DNA from: Alitta virens
Lineage: Eukaryota; Annelida; Polychaeta; Phyllodocida; Nereididae
DNA: 64,000 nt
NCBI GenBank assembly: GCA_932294295.1
Contig: OW028582.1
Span: 38,662,204 to 38,726,203, forward strand
Direction: 5' to 3'
How positions within the stretch are numbered: the stretch's first letter is position 1; each line of letters begins with the position of its first letter. Positions 21,690 through 33,970 of this stretch are shown here, piece by piece. A model generated the notes under the pieces. That model saw nothing but the letters and a program-made list of their open reading frames with translations. It searched no databases and was not told the origin of the DNA. A program made the translations under genes and the position numbers.

Positions 21690-22332
21690 ATGAAATTCAT
21701 CATTGCTCTTCTCTTCTGCATTGTGGCAGCTGTGTCTGCTTCTGGATACCCAGGTGGATATAGTGACTATGGATTTGACAAACCTCAGAACTTGTAAGTT
21801 ACATTATGAAAATATATGGTCCAGGTTTTTTTTTATTGAGTTTTGTAAGCACTATTCTCTATATTCAGTGGTTCAAGAGCTTCAGCCAATATGTATCACC
21901 ATAATTCATACCTGTAATATATGGTACAAATCATCAATTCAGGTCAAATCATACTATACTTTTCTTTACAACAATACTAGATTTCTTTTTGAATTGATAT
22001 GTATGACATTTGTAAATCACTAAACACAGATATATAGAAAAAAGCGCCGAAAAGTCTTTGTAGTCTGAGCATTTTACCTGTATAGAAGTCTTGATGTTTT
22101 CACTGGGTTTTGCAGTGCTCGTGAAAACAAAGTAAACTACTATAATGGAGAGCGTCAGGCCCGTGTCAACCATGTGGCTGAATCAGTGGGAGCCAGCTCA
22201 GGAACTTACCACAGAGATGGAGTCCCAGGCACTGGAGTTGGAAACCATGGATACGCATATGCTGGAAAATATGCTGGAAACTATGCTTACCCTGGCAAAT
22301 ATGTCAATGATGAAGCCTACAGGGGTTACTAA
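21690..22332 (+). CDS. Copy 1: small secreted Gly/Tyr-rich protein (array edge)
   Basis: Exons 21690-21793 and 22116-22332; phase-2 intron of 322 nt (array copies: 171 nt) with GTAAGT and TTTTGCAG borders. Product 106 residues. Signal peptide MKFIIALLFCIVAAVSA, then SGYPGGYSDYGFDKPQN. It differs from array copies by Phe3, Ala6, Tyr-Ser for His-Arg, ENKV for ESKV, and GKYVNDEAYRGY at the end. The intron's acceptor-proximal 38 nt resemble copy 0, so copies 0 and 1 look like an older inverted pair from which the array grew. Polyadenylation signal at 22415. Confidence 0.88.
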
Positions 22333-22414
22333 TAGAAAAACTATCCAGATGTTATTTGAAAGTTGTTGATTTATTGATTTGCCTGTTGTACAGACCAGTG
22401 TTGAGAAGAATGGG

Positions 22415-22420
22415 AATAAA
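22415..22420 (+). terminator. Polyadenylation signal, copy 1
   Basis: AATAAA starting 83 nt after the stop codon, followed by a T/GT-rich region (CTTATTTCATTTTTATG, then GTCTTGTATC). The same signal occurs at the same offset in copies 2-15, for example at 24943. Confidence 0.75.
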
Positions 22421-22961
22421 TCTTATTTCATTTTTATGCAAGTCTTGTATCTTTCCTGAGGTAGCTAATATAATGAAATTATCATTCACAAGTAACTATG
22501 GCTTTGCAGTGAAGGTGAACAAATGTGTCCCAAATGGATTAATCACTAACTTGGGATATTAAAATACATACACACACACAAAACTAAGGATACTGTGTCT
22601 AGAAGCTGCCATTAAAATGTGAAATATATGCACAGGAACACAACTAAAATATTTTAAGTCAGTGGCAAATAAAAGCAAATTTGGGTAGGGAAACTAAAGA
22701 AACTTCAAGAGGAGACAATAAGGCACATTTCAGAAATGTGTGCCATTTATAGCTGGCTTTCTAGGAATTTTATTTTATTTTAGCTTTGGAGAACAAAATA
22801 GTTATGGATAACTTCTGCCAATTGTCATTGCAACTGTGAGAATGTGTTTGTTTTTCAAAAACATTGAACTGAAACCACTTCAACATTATCATAGCTTTAT
22901 TGAAAATATGTAGAATGGATCATTATTACATTTTTAAGTCATACTTTACAAGAGCGAGACC

Positions 22962-23950
22962 GACAGACAGACAGACAGACAGACAGATTATTTTATTGTG
23001 ATCATGTATTAACAATCAAGGATGCACCCTTTAAGATGTATTCACATCGCTAACAAGGGGGCAACCACATCTGCAAAATTTCATGTGATAATATATATTG
23101 TGCCTGCGACAAAACAGTGCACAATTTGCCAAATAAACAGATGTGATGAGGTGAGATGAGTTAAAACGACATTCACAATTATGAAAATTTTTAACAAAAT
23201 GCAATGCTAACATCTGTTTTATTCTTGCTCTTTGTATAACATGAGTATTTCTCGCATTAAATTATATTTCTATGACTGTCACACACATAGCTTCTGTTAA
23301 GCCTATGTAAAAGTCCACTGATTCAATCGAGTCATCACCACCCATCTTCATTATCATATTTTCAACCCTGCTTTTCTCTTAAGCTATTGCAAAACTACTT
23401 GCTTGTTTATTTGCTACTTTTAATTTCAATAATCTTTGCAAAACTTGCGTTCTGTTTTCCCTGATATAGTATGGTACACATCCACCTGTCCAGCTAGTCA
23501 TAAGCTTAGGTTGTTTACCACCAAGGTACTTTTTTTCTGATTCAATTGCTTCAACTGTATTGTACATCTATTATAATGATGTTTGGAAATAAACTCAACT
23601 CAACAGCCTAGTTGATACCTGTGATGATACAAACTGCCTTTTTGCAACTTAAGTATGCGATTAGTGTTGCTGGCTTTGTAACCTCAACATAATATAGCAT
23701 AATCTATTTGATGTAGCTTCAAAGAATTACATAATATTCAAAATATGGCAGTTGATCATGCATTTTTTAGTTTGTTCATGATGCCAATAATGTTTTAATC
23801 TTTTTAAGAGATTTTGTTTGGATTGGGGTGTATGAGACATGCTTGTCAATTATAAAGCCTAGAAAATTAAATCTATCAACAGTTTTAATTTCAATTTCTA
23901 AAATTTCAAATATTGGGAAAGGTATTCTTTTGTGCCACATATGGAAAAAC
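22962..23950 (-). mobile_element. Antisense LINE fragment in spacer 1 (type B)
   Basis: Minus-strand remnants of a reverse transcriptase C-terminus read HMWHKRIPFPIFEILEIEIK, then VDRFNFLGFIIDKHV, the KYLGxxID block that follows the palm domain. Downstream pieces resemble LNYAILxWG and ILKLQK, with frameshifts and stops. The 3' end is ACAATAAAATAAT plus a (CTGT)n tail, which appears here as (GACA)n at 22962-22988. The 5' junction is placed near 23950 by comparison with the copy 0 flank, which lacks the LINE. Confidence 0.8.
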
Positions 23951-24179
23951 ATTATGTGATATCTGACTATGAGTGCAATTATACCATATGCTTCAAGATA
24001 TTAACAGTTCAGAAATTTGTTTGATTGTTATTAGCACTGCATGAGGTTCTATATGACAACAGTAGCATGATGTGGTAAATGTAACGGTACTGATGGTTTG
24101 TTAATGCATGGGAACAAGAACAACAAAATCATTTTTTAAGTCAACCTGGTCAGAAGTTAGATGGTGTAAATGCATGAGG

Positions 24180-24213
24180 CTACACGGAGGCATTTAAATA
24201 CAATAGATTTGTA
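24180..24213 (+). promoter_or_regulatory. Conserved upstream block (representative: copy 2)
   Basis: CTACACGGAGGCATTTAAAT followed by ACAATAGATTTG, 88-120 bp upstream of the TATA box. It is present in every spacer and, inverted with the gene, at copy 0. The palindrome ATTTAAAT is at its centre. Conservation within the array is uninformative because of recent duplication; the match to copy 0 is what makes it a candidate. Confidence 0.5.
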
Positions 24214-24300
24214 AGTGCACTAAAGCAGCATTTTTATTACCATAATTGCAAAAGGTCAGACTCATTGATGTAACGTGATGTCTACCTCTCTCAGGTTGAC

Positions 24301-24307
24301 TATATAT
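24301..24307 (+). promoter_or_regulatory. TATA box (representative: copy 2)
   Basis: TATATAT in GGTTGACTATATATTCAGAG, 68 bp before the ATG; transcription would start roughly 30 bp downstream, near CACCATTCAGC. It is retained at the same offset in copies 3-15 and changed to TAATTAT in copy 16. Confidence 0.75.
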
Positions 24308-24368
24308 TCAGAGTGACTTCGACATCACCATTCAGCAAGTGAATCTGGACATCAACACATCTCTCAAA

Positions 24369-24860
24369 ATGAAATTGATCATTGTTCTCCTCTTCTGCAT
24401 TGTGGCAGCTGTGTCTGCTTCTGGATACCCAGGTGGACATAGGGACTATGGATTTGACAAACCTCAGAACTTGTAAGATAAAGAGTATTGCAGTGCATTT
24501 TTGAAGCACTGAATGTGCTATTAGCATTTTCAAGTTAATGTTTTCAGTAAAAAAAACTTTGTTTCAATCATGCAACAGTTACATTAAGTAAACATGCACA
24601 TTATTACAGCTCTTTAACGGTAACTTTTTTTTTATATTTGCAGTGCTCGTGAAAGCAAAGTGAACTACTATAATGGAGAGCGTCAGGCCCGTGTCAACCA
24701 TCTGGCTGAATCAGTGGGAGCCAGCTCAGGAACTTACCACAGAGATGGAGTCCCAGGCACTGGAGTTGGAAACCATGGATACGCATATGCTGGAAAATAT
24801 GCTGGAAACTATGCTTACCCTGGCAATTATGTCAATGATGGAGCCTACCGGGGTTACTAA
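24369..24860 (+). CDS. Copy 2: small secreted Gly/Tyr-rich protein (array reference form, Leu variant)
   Basis: Exons 24369-24472 and 24644-24860, 171-nt intron, phase 2 (AAC TT|T GCT). The product has 106 residues. Residues 1-17, MKLIIVLLFCIVAAVSA, have Lys, a hydrophobic core and the small-x-small end of a signal peptide. The mature chain starts SGYPGGHRDYGFDKPQN, continues KVNYYNGERQARVNH and ASSGTYHRDGVPGTGVGNHG, and ends with AGKYAGNYAYPGNYVNDGAY and RGY. It has no Cys, about 17 Gly and 13 Tyr in 89 residues, and no membrane segment after the signal. I do not recognise the family. Secretion is well supported; a structural, matrix, coat or mucus role is inference from composition and amplification. 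Leu follows VNH (LAES), shared with copies 5-8. Confidence 0.9.
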
Positions 24861-25465
24861 TAGAAAAACTATCCAGATGTTATTTGAAAGTTGTTGATTT
24901 ATTGATTTGCCTGTTGTACAGACCAGTGTTGAGAAGAATGGGAATAAATCTTATTTCATTTTTATGCAAGTCTTGTATCTTCTCTTAGGTAGCTAATATA
25001 ATGAAATTATCATTCACAAGTAACTATGGCTTTGCAGTGAAGGTGAACAAATGTGTCCCAAATGGATTAATCACTAACTTGGGATATTAAAATACATACA
25101 CACACACAAATCTAAGGATACTGTGTCTAGAAGCTGCCATTAAAATGTGAAATATATGCACAGGAACACAACTAAAATATTTTAACTCAGTGGCAAATAA
25201 AAGCAAATTTGGGTAGGGAAACTAAAGAAACTTCAAGAGGAGACAATAAGGCACATTTCAGAAATGTGTGCCATTTATAGCTGGCTTTCTAGGAATTTTA
25301 TTTTATTTTAGCTTTGGAGAACAAAATAGTTATGGATAACTTCTGCCAATTGTCATTGCAACTGTGAGAATGTGTTTGTTTTTCGAAAACACTCATAGCT
25401 TTATTGAAAATATGTAGAATGGATCATTATTACATTTTAAAGTCATACTTTACAAGAGCGAGACC

Positions 25466-26450
25466 GACAGACAGACAGACAGACAGATTATTTTATTGTG
25501 ATCATGTATTAACAATCAAGGATGCCCCCTTTAAGATGCGTTCACATCGCTAACAAGGGGGCAACCACATCTGCAAAATTTCATGTAATAATATATATTG
25601 TGCCTGCGACAAAACAGTGCACGCCAAATAAACAGATGTGATGAGGTGAGATGAGTTAAAACGACATTCACAATTATGAAAATTTTAACAAAATGCAATG
25701 CTAACATCTGTTTTATTCTTGCTCTGTATATAACAATGAGTATTTCTCGCATTAAATTATATTTCTATGACTGTCACACAAATAGCTTCTGTTAAGCCCA
25801 TGTAAAAGTCCACTGATTTAATCGAGTCAGCGCCACCCATCTTCATTATCATATTTTCAACCCTGCTTTTCTCTTAAGCTATTGCAACTACTTGCTTGTT
25901 TATTTGCTACTTTTAATTTCAATAATCTTTGCAAAACTTCCGTTCTGTTTTCCCTGATATATTATGGTACACATCCACCTGTACAGCTTGTCATAAGCTT
26001 AGGTTGTTTACCACCAAGCATACTTTTTTTCTGATTCAATAGCTTCAACTGTATTGTACATCTATTATAATGATGTTTGGAAATAAACTCAACTCAACAG
26101 CCTAGTTGATACCTGTGATGATACAAACTGCCTTTTTGCAACTTAAGTATGCGATTAGTGTTGCTGGCTTTGTAGCCTCAACATAATATAGCATAATTTA
26201 TTTGATGTAGCATCAAAGGATTACATAATATTCAAAATATGGCAGTTGATCATCCATTTTTTAGTTTGTTCATGATGCCAATAATGTTTTAATCTTTTTT
26301 AGAGATTTTGTTTAGATGGGGGGTCCATGAGACATGCTTGTCAATTATTAAGCCTAGAAAATTAAATCTATCAACAGTTTTAATTTCAATTCCTAAAATT
26401 TCAAATTTTGGGAAACATATTCTTTTGTGCCACATATGGAAAAACATTTT
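25466..26450 (-). mobile_element. Antisense LINE fragment in spacer 2 (type A)
   Basis: Type A form: a (GACA)n tail, then the frame at 25752-25531 (minus) reading AFCRRHNIYYYMKFCRCGCP in the 3' part. The RT remnant lies upstream on the minus strand. It lacks the extra AACTGAAACCACTTC segment just outside the tail that marks type B. Confidence 0.75.
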
Positions 26451-26864
26451 GTGATATCTGACTATGAGTGCAATTATGCCAAAATGCTTTAAGATATCAA
26501 CAGTTCAGAAATTTGTTTGGTTGTTATTAGCACTGCATGAGGTTCTATATGACAACAGTAGCATGATGTGGTAAATGTAACGGTACTGATGGTTTGTTAA
26601 TGCATGGGAACAAGAACAACAAAATCATTTTTTAAGTCAACCTGGTCAGAAGTTAGATGGTGTAAATGCATGAGGCTACATGGAGGCATTTAAATACGAT
26701 AGATTTGTAAGTGCACTAAAGCAGCATTTTTATTACCATAATTGCAAAAGGTCAGACTCATTGATGTAACGTGATGTCTACCTCTCTCAGGTTGACTATA
26801 TATTCAGAGTGACTTCGACATCACCATTCAGCAAGTGAATCTGGACATCAACACATCTCTCAAA

Positions 26865-27356
26865 ATGAAATTGATCATTGTTCTCCTCTTCTGCATTGTG
26901 GCAGCTGTGTCTGCTTCTGGATACCCAGGTGGACATAGGGACTATGGATTTGACAAACCTCAGAACTTGTAAGATAAAGAGTATTGCAGTGCTTTTTTGA
27001 AGCACTGAATGTGCTATAAGCATTTTCAAGTAAATGTTTTCAGTAAAAAAAACTTTGTTTCAATCATGCAACAGTTACATTAAGTAAACATGCACATTAT
27101 TACAGCTCTTTAACGGTAACTTTTTTTTTATATTTGCAGTGCTCGTGAAAGCAAAGTGAACTACTATAATGGAGAGCGTCAGGCCCGTGTCAACCATGTG
27201 GCTGAATCAGTGGGAGCCAGCTCAGGAACTTACCACAGAGATGGAGTCCCAGGCACTGGAGTTGGAAACCATGGATACGCATATGCTGGAAAATATGCTG
27301 GAAACTATGCTTACCCTGGCAATTATGTCAATGATGGAGCCTACCGGGGTTACTAA
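26865..27356 (+). CDS. Copy 3: array protein, Val variant
   Basis: Exons 26865-26968 and 27140-27356. It encodes the common Val form (VNHVAES) with MKLII at the start and NDGAYRGY at the end, identical in protein to copies 4 and 11-14. The intron has two private changes (GTGCTTTTTTGAAGC and GCTATAAGC). Confidence 0.9.
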
Positions 27357-27961
27357 TAGAAAAACTATCCAGATGTTATTTGAAAGTTGTTGATTTATTG
27401 ATTTGCCTGTTGTACAGACCAGTGTTGAGAAGAATGGGAATAAATCATATTTCATTTTTATGCAAGTCTTGTATCTTCTCTTAGGTAGCTAATATAATGA
27501 AATTATCATTCACAAGTAACTATGGCTTTGCAGTGAAGGTGAACAAATGTGTCCCAAATGGATTAATCACTAACTTGGGATATTAAAATACATACACACA
27601 CACAAAACTAAGGATACTGTGTCTAGAAGCTGCCATTAAAATGTGAAATATATGCACAGGAAGACAACTAAAATATTTTAAGTCAGTGGCAAATAAAAGC
27701 AAATTTGGGTAGGGAAACTAAAGAAACTTCAAGAGGAGACAATAAGGCACATTTCAGAAATGTGTGCCATTTATAGCTGGCTTTCTAGGAATTTTATTTT
27801 ATTTTAGCTTTGGAGAACAAAATAGTTATGGATAACTTCTGCCAATTGTCATTGCAACTGTGAGAATGTGTTTGTTTTTCGAAAACACTCATAGCTTTAT
27901 TGAAAATATGTAGAATGGATCATTATTACATTTTAAAGTCATACTTTACAAGAGCGAGACC

Positions 27962-28949
27962 GACAGACAGACAGACAGCCAGATTATTTTATTGTGATCA
28001 TGTATTAACAATCAAGGATGCCCCCTTTAAGATGCGTTCACATCGCTAACAAGGGGGCAACCACATCTGCAAAATTTCATGTAATAATATATATTGTGCC
28101 TGCGACAAAACAGTGCACGCCAAATAAACAGATGTGATGAGGTGAGATGAGTTAAAACGACATTCACAATTATGAAAATTTTAACAAAATGCAATGCTAA
28201 CATCTGTTTTATTCTTGCTCTGTATATAACAATGAGTATTTCTCGCATTAAATTATATTTCTATGACTGTCACACAAATAGCTTCTGTTAAGCCCATGTA
28301 AAAGTCCACTGATTTAATCGAGTCAGCGCCACCCATCTTCATTATCATATTTTCAACCCTGCTTTTCTCTTAAGCTATTGCAAAACTACTTGCTTTTTTA
28401 TTTGCTACTTTTAATTTCAATAATCTTTGCAAAACTTCCGTTCTGTTTTCCCTGATATATTATGGTACACATCCACCTGTACAGCTTGTCATAAGCTTAG
28501 GTTGTTTACCACCAAGCATACTTTTTTTCTGATTCAATAGCTTCAACTGTATTGTACATCTATTATGATGATGTTTGGAAATAAACTCAACTCAACAGCC
28601 TAGTTGATACCTGTGATGATACAAACTGCCTTTTTGCAACTTAAGTATGCGATTAGTGTTGCTGGCTTTGTAGCCTCAACATAATATAGCATAATTTATT
28701 TGATGTAGCATCAAAGAATTACATAATATTCAAAATATGGCAGTTGATCATGCATTTTTTAGTTTGTTCATGATGCCAATAATGTTTTAATCTTTTTTAG
28801 AGATTTTGTTTAGATGGGGGGTCCATGAGACATGCTTGTCAATTATTAAGCCTAGAAAATTAAATCTATCAACAGTTTTAATTTCAATTCCTAAAATTTC
28901 AAATTTTGGGAAACATATTCTTTTGTGCCACATATGGAAAAACATTTTG
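27962..28949 (-). mobile_element. Antisense LINE fragment in spacer 3 (type A)
   Basis: This copy keeps the clearest RT frame: minus 28972-28787 reads CFPKFEILGIEIKTVDRFNF, then LGLIIDKHVSWTPHLNKISK. It is the best single copy for classifying the element. One tail unit reads GCCA instead of GACA. Confidence 0.82.
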
Positions 28950-29362
28950 TGATATCTGACTATGAGTGCCATTATGCCAAAATGCTTTAAGATATCAACA
29001 GTTCAGAAATTTGTTTGGTTGTTATTAGCACTGCATGAGGTTCTATATGACAACAGTAGTATGATGTGGTAAATGTAACGGTACTGATGGTTTGTTAATG
29101 CATGGGAACAAGAACAACAAAATCATTTTTTAAGTCAACCTGGTCAGAAGTTAGATGGTGTAAATGCATGAGGCTACACGGAGGCATTTAAATACAATAG
29201 ATTTGTAAGTGCACTAAAGCAGCATTTTTATTACCATAATTGCAAAAGGTCAGACTCATTGATGTAACGTGATGTCTACCTCTCTCAGGTTGACTATATA
29301 TTCAGAGTGACTTCGACATCACCATTCAGCAAGTGAATCTGGACATCAACACATCTCTCAAA

Positions 29363-29853
29363 ATGAAATTGATCATTGTTCTCCTCTTCTGCATTGTGGC
29401 AGCTGTGTCTGCTTCTGGATACCCAGGTGGACATAGGGACTATGGATTTGACAAACCTCAGAACTTGTAAGATAAAGAGTATTGCAGTGCATTTTTGAAG
29501 CACTGAATGTGCTATTAGCATTTTCAAGTAAATGTTTTCAGTAAAAAAAACTTTGTTTCAATCATGCAACAGTTACATTAAGTAAACATGCACATTATTA
29601 CAACTCTTTAACGGTAACTTTTTTTTATATTTGCAGTGCTCGTGAAAGCAAAGTGAACTACTATAATGGAGAGCGTCAGGCCCGTGTCAACCATGTGGCT
29701 GAATCAGTGGGAGCCAGCTCAGGAACTTACCACAGAGATGGAGTCCCAGGCACTGGAGTTGGAAACCATGGATACGCATATGCTGGAAAATATGCTGGAA
29801 ACTATGCTTACCCTGGCAATTATGTCAATGATGGAGCCTACCGGGGTTACTAA
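29363..29853 (+). CDS. Copy 4: array protein, Val variant
   Basis: Exons 29363-29466 and 29637-29853. The intron is 170 nt because the T run before the acceptor is one base shorter. The protein is identical to copy 3. It is followed by a type B spacer, so copy 4 opens the second three-unit block. Confidence 0.9.
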
Positions 29854-30482
29854 TAGAAAAACTATCCAGATGTTATTTGAAAGTTGTTGATTTATTGATT
29901 TGCCTGTTGTACAGACCAGTGTTGAGAAGAATGGGAATAAATCATATTTCATTTTTATGCAAGTCTTGTATCTTTTCTTAGGTAGCTAATATAATGAAAT
30001 TATCATTCACAAGTAACTATGGCTTTGCAGTGAAGGTGAACAAATGTGTCCCAAATGGATTAATCACTAACTTGGGATATTAAAATACATACACACACAC
30101 AAAACTAAGGATACTGTGTCTAGAAGCTGCCATTAAAATGCGAAATATATGCACAGGAAGACAACTAAAATATTTTAAGTCAGTGGCAAATAAAAGCAAA
30201 TTTGGGTAGGGAAACTAAAGAAACTTCAAGAGGAGACAATAAGGCACATTTCAGAAATGTGTGCCATTTATAGCTGGCTTTCTAGGAATTTTATTTTATT
30301 TTAGCTTTGGAGAACAAAATAGTTATGGATAACTTCTGCCAATTGTCATTGCAACTGTGAGAATGTGTTTGTTTTTCAAAAACATTAAACTGAAACCACT
30401 TCAACATTATCATAGCTTTATTGAAAATATGTAGAATGGATCATTATTACATTTTTAAGTCATACTTTACAAGAGCGAGACC

Positions 30483-31473
30483 GACAGACAGACAGACAGA
30501 CAGATTATTTTATTGTGATCATGTATTAACAATCAAGGATGCACCCTTCAAGATGTATTCACATCGCTAACAAGGGGGCAACCACATCTGCAAAATTTCA
30601 TGTGATAATATATATTGTGCCTGCGACAAAACAGTGCACAATTTGCCAAATAAACAGATGTGATGAGACGAGATGAGTTAAAACGACATTCACAATTATA
30701 AAAATTTTTAACAAAATGCAATGCTAACATCTGTTTTATTCTTGCTCTTTGTATAACATGAGTATTTCTCGCATTAAATTATATTTCTATGACTGTCACA
30801 CACATAGCTTCTGTTAAGCCTATGTAAAAGTCCACTGATTTATTCGAGTCATCACCACCCATCTTCATTATCATATTTTCAACCCTGCTTTTCTCTTAAG
30901 CTATTGCAAAACTACTTGCTTGTTTATTTGCTACTTTTAATTTCAATAATCTTTGCAAAACTTCCGTTCTGTTTTCCCTGATATAGTATGGTACACATCC
31001 ACCTGTACAGGTTGTCATAAGCTTAGGTTGTTTACCACCAAGGTACTTTTTTTCTGATTCAATTTCTTCAACTGTATTGTACATCTATTATAATGATGTT
31101 TGGAAATAAACTCAACTCAACAGCCTAGTTGATACCTGTGATGATACAAACTGCCTTTTTGCAACTTAAGTATGCGATTAGTGTTGCTGGCTTTGTAGCC
31201 TCAACATAATATAGCATAATCTATTTGATGTAGCTTCAAAGAATTACATAATATTCAAAATATGGCAGTTGATCATGCATTTTTTAGTTTGTTCATGATG
31301 CCAATAATGTTTTAATCTTTTTAAGAGATTTTGTGTTTGGATTGGGGTCTATGAGACATGCTTGTCAATTATTAAGCCTAGAAAATTAAATCTATCAACA
31401 GTTTTAATTTCAATTTCTAAAATTTCAAATTTTGGGAAAGGTATTCTTTTGTGCCACATATGGAAAAACATTA
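30483..31473 (-). mobile_element. Antisense LINE fragment in spacer 4 (type B)
   Basis: Markers of type B: ACAATTTGCC before the AAATAAACAG word, TTTGTATAACATGAG, GATATAGTATGG, CCAAGGTACTTT, and TTTTGTGTTTGGATTGGGG in the RT part. Shared with spacer 7 and largely with spacer 1. Confidence 0.75.
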
Positions 31474-31887
31474 TGTGATATCTGACTATGAGTGCAATTA
31501 TACCATATGCTTCAAGATATTAACAGTTCAGAAATTTGTTTGGTTGTTAGTAGCACTGCATGAGGTTCTATATGACAACAGTAGCATGATGTGGTAAATG
31601 TAACGGTTCTAATGGTTTGTTAATGCATGGGAACAAGAACAACAAAATCATTTTTTAAGTCAACCTGGTCAGAAGTTAGATGGTGTAAATGCATGAGGCT
31701 ACACGGAGGCATTTAAATACAATAGATTTGTAAGTGCACTAAAGCAGCATTTTTATTACCATAATTGCAAAAGGTCAGACTGATTGATGTAACGTGATGT
31801 CTACCTCTCTCAGGTTGACTATATATTCAGAGTGACTTCGACATCACCATTCAGCAAGTGAATCTGGACATCAACACATCTCTCAAA

Positions 31888-32379
31888 ATGAAATTGATCA
31901 TTGTTCTCCTCTTCTGCATTGTGGCAGCTGTGTCTGCTTCTGGATACCCAGGTGGACATAGGGACTATGGATTTGACAAACCTCAGAACTTGTAAGATAA
32001 AGAGTATTGCAGTGCATTTTTGAAGCACTGAATGTGCTATTAGCATTTTCAAGTAAATGTTTTCAGTAAAAAAAACTTTGTTTCAATCATGCAACAGTTA
32101 CATTAAGTAAACATGCACATTATCACAGCTCTTTAACGGTAACTTTTTTTTTATATTTGCAGTGCTCGTGAAAGCAAAGTGAACTACTATAATGGAGAGC
32201 GTCAGGCCCGTGTCAACCATCTGGCTGAATCAGTGGGAGCCAGCTCAGGAACTTACCACAGAGATGGAGTCCCAGGCACTGGAGTTGGAAACCATGGATA
32301 CGCATATGCTGGAAAATATGCTGGAAACTATGCTTACCCTGGCAATTATGTCAATGATGGAGCCTACCGGGGTTACTAA
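31888..32379 (+). CDS. Copy 5: array protein, Leu variant
   Basis: Exons 31888-31991 and 32163-32379. Protein identical to copies 2, 7 and 8. The upstream region carries ACGGTTCTAATGGTTTG, a variant shared only with the unit ahead of copy 8, three units away. Confidence 0.9.
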
Positions 32380-32984
32380 TAGAAAAACTATCCAGATGTT
32401 ATTTGAAAGTTGTTGATTTATTGATTTGCCTGTTGTACAGACCAGTGTTGAGAAGAATGGGAATAAATCTTATTTCATTTTTATGCAAGTCTTGTATCTT
32501 TTCTTAGGTAGCTAATATAATGAAATTATCATTCACAAGTAACTATGGCTTTGCAGTGAAGGTGAACAAATGTGTCCCAAATGGATTAATCACTAACTTG
32601 GGATATTAAAATACATACACACACACAAAACTAAGGATACTGTGTCTAGAAGCTGCCATTAAAATGTGAAATATATGCACAGGAAGACAACTAAAATATT
32701 TTAAGTCAGTGGCAAATAAAAGCAAATTTGGGTAGGGAAACTAAAGAAACTTCAAGAGGAGACAATAAGGCACATTTCAGAAATGTGTGCCATTTATAGC
32801 TGGCTTTCTAGGAATTTTATTTTATTTTAGCTTTGGAGAACAAAATAGTTATGGATAACTTCTGCCAATTGTCATTGCAACTGTGAGAATGTGTTTGTTT
32901 TTCGAAAACACTCATAGCTTTATTGAAAATATGTAGAATGGATCATTATTACATTTTAAAGTCATACTTTACAAGAGCGAGACC

Positions 32985-33970
32985 GACAGACAGACAGACA
33001 GACAGATTATTTTATTGTGATCATGTATTAACAATCAAGGATGCCCCCTTTAAGATGTGTTCACATCGCTAACAAGGGGGCAACCACATCTGCAAAATTT
33101 CATGTAATAATATATATTGTGCCTGCGACAAAACAGTGCACGCCAAATAAACAGATGTGATGAGGTGAGATGAGTTAAAACGACATTCACAATTATGAAA
33201 ATTTTAACAAAATGCAATGCTAACATCTGTTTTATTCTTGCTCTGTATATAACAATGAGTATTTCTCGCATTAAATTATATTTCTATGACTGTCACACAA
33301 ATAGCTTCTGTTAAGCCCATGTAAAAGTCCACTGATTTAATCGAGTCAGCGCCACCCATCTTCATTATCATATTTTCAACCCTGCTTTTCTCTTAAGCTA
33401 TTGCAAAACTACTTGCTTGTTTATTTGCTACTTTTAATTTCAATAATCTTTGCAAAACTTCCGTTCTGCTTTCCCTGATATATAATGGTACACATCCACC
33501 TGTACAGCTTGTCATAAGCTTAGGTTGTTTACCACCAAGCATACTTTTTTTCTGATTCAATAGCTTCAACTGTATTGTACATCTATTATAATGATGTTTG
33601 GAAATAAACTCAACTCAACAGCCTAGTTGATACCTGTGATGATACAAACTGCCTTTTTGCAACTTAAGTATGCGATTAGTGTTGCTGGCTTTGTAGCCTC
33701 AACATAATATAGCATAATTTATTTGATGTAGCATCAAAGGATTACATAATATTCAAAATATGGCAGTTGATCATGCATTTTTTAGTTTGTTCATGATGCC
33801 AATAATGTTTTAATCTTTTTTAGAGATTTTGTTTAGATGGGGGGTCCATGAGACATGCTTGTCAATTATTAAGCCTAGAAAATTAAATCTATCAACAGTT
33901 TAATTTCAATTCCTAAAATTTCAAATTTTGGGAAACATATTCTTTTGTGCCACATATGGAAAAACATTTT
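32985..33970 (-). mobile_element. Antisense LINE fragment in spacer 5 (type A)
   Basis: Type A, with TTCTGCTTTCCCTGATATAA (the GC form shared by spacers 5, 6 and 8-10) and one T fewer in CAACAGTTTAATTTC, a variant shared with spacers 6, 9, 10 and 13. Confidence 0.75.

Noticed and set aside
23379..23567. Minus-strand 62-codon ORF (KKYLGGKQPKLM) in type B spacers
   Set aside because: It lies within the same LINE remnant and is broken in type A spacers.
24300..24533. Minus-strand 77-codon ORF opposite exon 1, repeated in nearly every unit
   Set aside because: It is antisense to the signal-peptide exon and intron, repeats only because the unit is duplicated, and has no promoter or motif of its own.
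25531..25752. Minus-strand 73-codon ORF (CRRHNIYYYMKFCRCGCP) in each spacer as a possible Cys-rich peptide gene
   Set aside because: It lies in the 3' part of the LINE fragment, close to the (GACA)n tail, and is interrupted or altered in type B spacers. Best read as retroelement 3' sequence.
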